Source: Ceratopteris richardii
Taxonomy: Eukaryota > Streptophyta > Polypodiopsida > Polypodiales > Pteridaceae
DNA length: 64,000 nucleotides
Direction: 5' to 3'
Assembly (NCBI GenBank): GCA_020310875.1
Contig: CM035416.1
Span: 79,569,778-79,633,777, forward strand
Shown here piece by piece: positions 59,253 to 64,000 of this stretch. Position 1 is the stretch's first letter. The number at the start of each line of letters is the position of its first letter. The translations under genes were made by a program, and so were the position numbers. The notes under the pieces are model-generated. The model saw only the letters and a program-made list of their open reading frames with translations. It was not told the origin of the DNA and made no database searches.

Positions 59253-60180
59253 AGGTGAAACAATGATATTATTAAATGTAGAAAGGCTACCCTCAGTTTG
59301 AGGACTTTTTAATTTTCAATGAAGGAGTGGAAGAGAAAATAATCATAGAGAGAGAGTGCTTATGCAAGCAATAAACCTCAATGAACTTTGTACAAAGTTT
59401 AGTAACAGTGTGAAATGGACACGTATGTACCATCAAATTTTTATTCTTGTCATTTTGCATATTCACTTGAATGTTTTCCTACTCCTCAAGCATCTTATTC
59501 TTCTATAAATCAAAAAGCTTGCATAAATAATGATTCAAATAGTGAGAGTGAAAGTGAGGACATTGGTAGGCATGAGGTTACAATTAGAGCAAACAACTTT
59601 AGAATTCAAGGATCACTCAACCCATTAAGAGGAATTAGCAGTTGCTCAATCTCCTAGACAACAAGATAAGAAGATATCAAAGGACATCAAAAAGCCAAAG
59701 AATCCTCTAGTCAATAGGTCGAATTCATACTATTTACATGTATAGATTCCAAAACTTTTGTTAGAAGCTCAAAAGGAAAAAACATGAATTTAATTTCCCA
59801 AAGAGTTGTTACACATGGTAGATGATCTAATTATTCCAAAGAGGAAAAGTTCACTAATAGAACCAAGGAGGAAGCCAAAATCTTGCAAGTCAAAAAAAAC
59901 CACATCACTTAGAAAACACACTTCAAAGGCATTGATTCATCAAAATCTATCAAATCATGTAACTATGTGGATTTGGGTACCCAAGAAGTTACTTGTGTAA
60001 GAAGCTACACTTCCTAGAAAACCTAGAAGAGCATCAAAGCCCATGTAATTGATTAGGAAAAATACTACAATACCAAAGAACAACCAAAAGACATTGAAGT
60101 GGATTGTCATTACCAAAGATGACAAGTTCTCCTTAGACACAATCATTGTGGAGTCATCTAGGGATCCACTCAACTAATTT
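59253..60180 (+). pseudogene. G4 post-integrase retropepsin-like domain, second half, and basic tail
   Basis: Immediately after the AGGTG duplication the reading ETMILLNVERLPSV, then EDFLIFNEGVEEKIII (frameshift between), matches the G1 stretch RETMILIN ... IEEKIILGEDW. An acidic segment (NSESESEDIGRHEV, 59520-59560) and a strongly basic tail follow (RKSSLIEPRRKPKSCKSKK at about 59840, ending near WIWVPKK). The tail resembles that of G2. Stops and frameshifts are frequent. Confidence 0.65.
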
Positions 60181-61079
60181 TTAGAAAAACTTTATGCTAT
60201 CCTTCAAGCAATGTTGGACTTAGGTGAAGCCTTTATGTGTGTAAACCTTGTGCAAAAAGGCATAACCATGTCTTTTGCACTATGATTGATAACTTTGCAT
60301 TTCCAAATTATGCACTTTATAGGGCCACATTTCACAAGCATGCATAAGCACTATTGTGATACCATACATGAGGCATATGTCACCATTGTAGCATAGTACT
60401 AACTGTTTCCCTAACCCCATTGTCTTCAACTTACTTTTTTCTTTATATTTTAGAATAGTTTTGAAAATCAAAGAGCTTTTTGTGATAAATTGCTTATATG
60501 TAGGCACACAAATCATGGAGGCTACCTCATTATGAAAACCAAAAAATGAACCAATTGTCAAAACAAAATCAACCTAGTTATAAGAAGATAGTTTTATAGC
60601 CACAACCTATTGGCTCATAGATCATAACAAAGATCAAATGCATAGAATAGTAGGAGATATTTACATCTATCATTATTGCACCCCATATAGTAATGTAAAG
60701 ATGATTTACCTTGTCTGAGTTTCAAGTAGTTCAAGAAGATGCAAAGGTAAAATTGGCATGGAAAATCTTAAGATACATCAATTATCATGACTAGTAATTC
60801 ATGTGGATGCAAAAAGATGTATATAGTTCCTACCATCTTACAATGCAATAAGTAAGGTGAAAGGGATGGCCAAGGTAACATACTTCTTAAGAAAACAACA
60901 AGTGGTAATGGTTGATCCTCAAATAATCATAAAGACTTTAAGATTTTTAGTTCCAAGCACTGAAGAAAAGAGTTTTAAAAAAGAGTGAAAAGCCTTAGCC
61001 ACCTCTGAAGATTTAAGGCATCCCAATCTTGAGCCCCAAGAAACACCTAATCTAGATAATCTTGGTTGAATAATTCCTC
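60181..61079 (+). other. Non-coding 3' region of G4, then unassigned sequence
   Basis: Positions 60270-60345 match, on the opposite strand, the G2 3' region at 19975-20045 (GGCATAACC, TTTTGCAC, GCATTTCCAAA), so G4 extends at least to there. No LTR of the G2/G3 family was recognised further right. The remainder has no readable gene. Confidence 0.55.
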
Positions 61080-62600
61080 TTGATGTTGATCTTCTATGTG
61101 CTTGGAAACATAGAAATGCAAATGCACTTTGTGCTCTAGTTACAAGTACTACTAATAGTATTCTAACTCTCACTCAGCATACTACCAAGGCTTGTGAAGC
61201 ATCGAACATATTGAAAAATCAACATGAATCTCATAATCAGGCACGGATTCAAAACTTGGAGATGTGGCTAGCAACAAAGAGGTTTGTTGATTGAAAATTG
61301 CAAAGGTGTTTATCGCTCACATAAAGAATCTACGAGATCAAATAGCAAGCAGGTGTACAAAATTCAAGCGAGGAGCAGCTCAACATTGTCTTCGAATCTG
61401 TCCACCAAAGTTTGATGGTTAGGTAGTTGATCTTAAAACTGAAATTAGACCTCAAGGCTCAACCTCTAACTTTTGAAGAATTGAGTGCCTTACTCGTAGA
61501 GGGGGAGTTACGGCTCAAGGCAAGGAGTGGGGAAAACAAAGGAGATGTTGCATTCACAACAAATGTCAAAGGAGGCAAAGCACACTTCAAAAGATGGAGA
61601 CAAAAAGAAGAACGTAAAAACGAAGTTCAAGGAAGAATGTTTTCCACTACAAGCAAAAAGGCCATATAATTCAGGATTGTCGCATCAAGAAGGCAGAACA
61701 AAAGAATGGATCTTCAAAAGGGCAAGGGCAAGGAGTCTACCAACACTATAGAAGGAGAGCTTGAATTATTGTTCAACACTATAGATGACTCATGGGTGTT
61801 GAACAATGGTGTCTCTCATCACATGACGAGCAGAAAAGACCTTTACATTTCCTTACAACCTATAAAGGAACCCATCATACTAAATGTGGAAGAGGCACTC
61901 CACAATCCAAATTGCAGAGCTTCCATGCAAACAGAATACGATAATATCATGAGAAATGGAACTTGGGAGATAGTGAATTGACTCCCTAAGCGCAAATTCA
62001 TTGGCACCAAGTTGGTCTGGAAGATAAAGTACAAGGCTGATAGTACTTAAGAAAAGTACAAAGCAAGACTTGTTGCACAAGGCTACTCAGAAGTTGAAGA
62101 TATTGAATTTTGTGAATCACTTTCCTCAAGTGCAACAATGACTTCTATCTGAGTAGTACTAGTTGTGGCTATGCATAAACGATGGCAAATCTATCACATG
62201 GATAACAAATTAGTGTTCCTGAATGGAGACCTCAAGGAGGTATGTGTACCAACCACTAGGGTTTAAGGCTCCCCATTCAAAGAACAAGGTATGCAAGTTG
62301 AAGAAGGCATTATATGGGTCGAAACAAGCCCCTCAAGTATGGTACCAATAGATAGATAAGTAACAATAGATCTAGGTTTCAAAAGATGTGCTTTTGATGC
62401 TAACTTGTATGATGTAAAGAGAGAAGGGAAGACAATTGTGCTTGTACAATGTACTCTATGTAGATGACCTTGTGATTACAAGAAATCATAGTGCTCTTCT
62501 TTAGTAAACAAAAGATGCCATGAGTTCAAAATTTTAAATGATAAACTTGGCTTAATGCATTATCATTTAGGCCTCAAGTGACCACAAATGATCCATGGTG
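61080..62600 (+). pseudogene. Copia remnant C4: gag, protease relic and RT, integrase deleted
   Basis: Gag reading from about 61080 (NANALCALVTSTT, then a QARIQNLEMWLATKRF segment, then PLTFEELSALLVEGE at 61450-61500). A frame-shifted knuckle-like HYKQKGHIIQDC lies near 61630-61675. At 61795-61830 the protease start reads WVLNNGVSHHMTS, with N-N-G where D-S-G is expected. Within about 30 codons RT begins (ASMQTEYDNIMRNGTWEIV, then YKARLVAQGY), so the integrase and the rest of the protease are gone. The RT keeps YVDD (LYVDDLVITRN near 62465). It ends abruptly near 62590 next to an LTR fragment. Confidence 0.82.
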
Positions 62601-62604
62601 CTCT

Positions 62605-62930
62605 AAGTCACAAGACCCCCACTATGAGGAGAAGCCATTGCAAGAGCCTGAATATTTGTGGAACCTTAAACCCTAGTAATCCCTTCATCTAGAATCTCTC
62701 TAGATCACCATCTAAGCTCCACATTGGGAGCGCACGAGTGGATAGCACCATCTTTGTAGCTACATTACTCTTGGCAATTTCAGAATTTGAGTTCTCTATC
62801 TCTCAGTTTGCATCTATCTTTGTATGCATTTTCTCTCTATCTACTAGTCTATTTTGTTAAGCTATTATTTATTATAGTTTCCTCTACATGGGTAATTTTG
62901 TAATCAAAAATATACTCTGGTAACTTTGTC
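62605..62930 (+). repeat. LTR fragment of family X
   Basis: CCCACTATGAGGAGAAGCCA and CTAGATCACCATCTAAGCTC plus GAGCGCACG match the outer parts of 19084-19739. The GC-rich repeat block is absent. Because C4 RT joins it directly, it may be the 3' LTR of C4 after deletion. Confidence 0.55.
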
Positions 62931-64000
62931 TAGTCTAGTTAGAGGTAGTGCTCCCCTAATAATGACTCTCATAGATAAGCAACGAGAGATCATCTCCATG
63001 TACAAAGACAAGACGAAAGAGCTCCAAAATAGAGGGGAGGAACAAGAGAAGGCCCAAGAAAAAGAGCCTCGACAAACCTCCTAGCAATCACCTTCTCACC
63101 CATCAACCTCTACATCAACTTCACAAAGGGAATCTACATAGGTGATTTTCAATAAGATCTTTTCCTATCGAAGACACTAAAGATCAAGTTACCACCATTC
63201 TATAAACTTTGAAACAAGGAACAAAGAGCAGTGTATCCAAGGTATGCAAAAAAAAATTCTCCAGTTTAAGGAGGAGGTGCTCACGAGCAAGCTAGTTGTG
63301 GCTCTGGCACCCAAAAAGGCTATTAATATCCTCTATCCCGCTGTAACACTATATTTACCCTTCAAGGAATAAGAAAGGACACACTTGATAAAAAAGAATG
63401 TAAAAAAATTGGTTAAGGATCTTCGTTATGATATTGATGAATTAAACTAACTTGCCCACAATAGATATGGTGCATCCTAGAAGGAATGTTTTTAGATAAC
63501 AATCCTAACTAACACCAGCATTCTAAAGAGTTAGCTCCCTTCCTCCAAAACATCTACGCTATTGTCTCATACCACGATGTCGTAAGCACATGGAGTTCCT
63601 TTGCTTGTGATGACAATGCATTGACATACACATTATCAATGTCTAGTTTCCTTTTTTCATCAGACAAGAAGAAGAAAGTAATGACCACTACAACTATTAT
63701 GCCAAGACATTGTATTTTATTTTAATTTCTTTTTTGCAAAACTACAAGGGATGTTTGACAATACAAAATCAGGCGTACCCAAATGCATTTCTCATAGTGC
63801 AAAAGATCCCCTTATTCAATTATCATTGCATGGCGTGAAGGCATTGTGATCAATGAAGCTCAACATCAAACCACCAAGACTCAAAAACAAGATCTAACAA
63901 GACCAGCCACCCAAAGAATGACAAAATCTAGGAGGCAGAACTATTACGCAATGATGGCAGCAACATAATTTTTTTTGTCATTCCTACACAAATGAAGAGT
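62931..64000 (+). other. Possible gag-like remnant, otherwise unassigned
   Basis: From an ATG at 62962 a short charged helical reading appears (REIISMYKDKTKELQNRGEE), followed by a Ser/Thr-rich stretch, then interrupted frames with no recognisable domain. Its position after an LTR fragment suggests a decayed Gag start, but no motif proves it. Nothing else was found to the end of the window. Confidence 0.25.

Overview
This window looks like the intergenic retrotransposon sea of a large, AT-rich plant nuclear genome. No intact host gene was found on either strand. Nearly everything that can be read is Ty1/copia, Ty3/gypsy or L1-type LINE sequence. Several elements sit inside one another, and most are broken by stops, frameshifts and internal deletions. 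A plant source is supported by plant-type copia elements with tRNA-iMet primer sites, a chromodomain gypsy element (chromovirus), and long Tat/Athila-like gypsy elements with a tRNA-Asp-like primer site. A gymnosperm or another big-genome vascular plant would fit, but that is inference.

Layout. (1) Positions 1-11500: a minus-strand Tat-like gypsy remnant (G1) is split by a copia element C1 (1083-10674, target duplication GAATG). C1 is itself split inside gag by a chromovirus (2001-8445, target duplication CGTGC, 497-bp LTRs). The chromovirus keeps long gag-pol frames but has lost a piece between RT and RNase H. (2) 11500-17752: degraded sequence, an isolated 5' LTR with primer site, a TA/GA microsatellite, and the RT-RNase H end of a minus-strand copia (C2). 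(3) 17753-26040: minus-strand Tat-like gypsy G2, inserted in C2. It carries a GC-rich solo LTR in its 3' region and a 5'-truncated LINE flanked by an 18-bp target duplication. (4) 26041-34340: small gypsy fragments, a TA microsatellite, a tandemly duplicated gypsy RT segment, and a roughly 3-kb decayed LINE. (5) 34640-60600: plus-strand Tat-like gypsy G4, split by a full-length minus-strand relative G3 (38958-59252, target duplication AGGTG). G3 contains a second copia, C3 (53191-58340), of the same family as C1. (6) 61080-64000: a copia remnant (C4) lacking integrase, an LTR fragment, and possible gag sequence.

The most notable signal is architectural. In all four Tat-like copies (G1, G2, G3, G4), a retropepsin-like domain lies downstream of the integrase, beyond its C-terminal tail. 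Before RT, only the C-terminal half of a protease is visible. G2 and G3 follow this post-integrase domain with a basic tail. G3 adds a long same-strand open region with coiled-coil and proline-rich stretches before its 3' LTR. This may be an under-described retrotransposon lineage with a relocated or duplicated protease. The nesting order agrees with LTR divergence: the chromovirus LTRs differ at 10 of 497 sites, all transitions; C1 differs by a few percent; C3 by about 30 differences; G3 by more.
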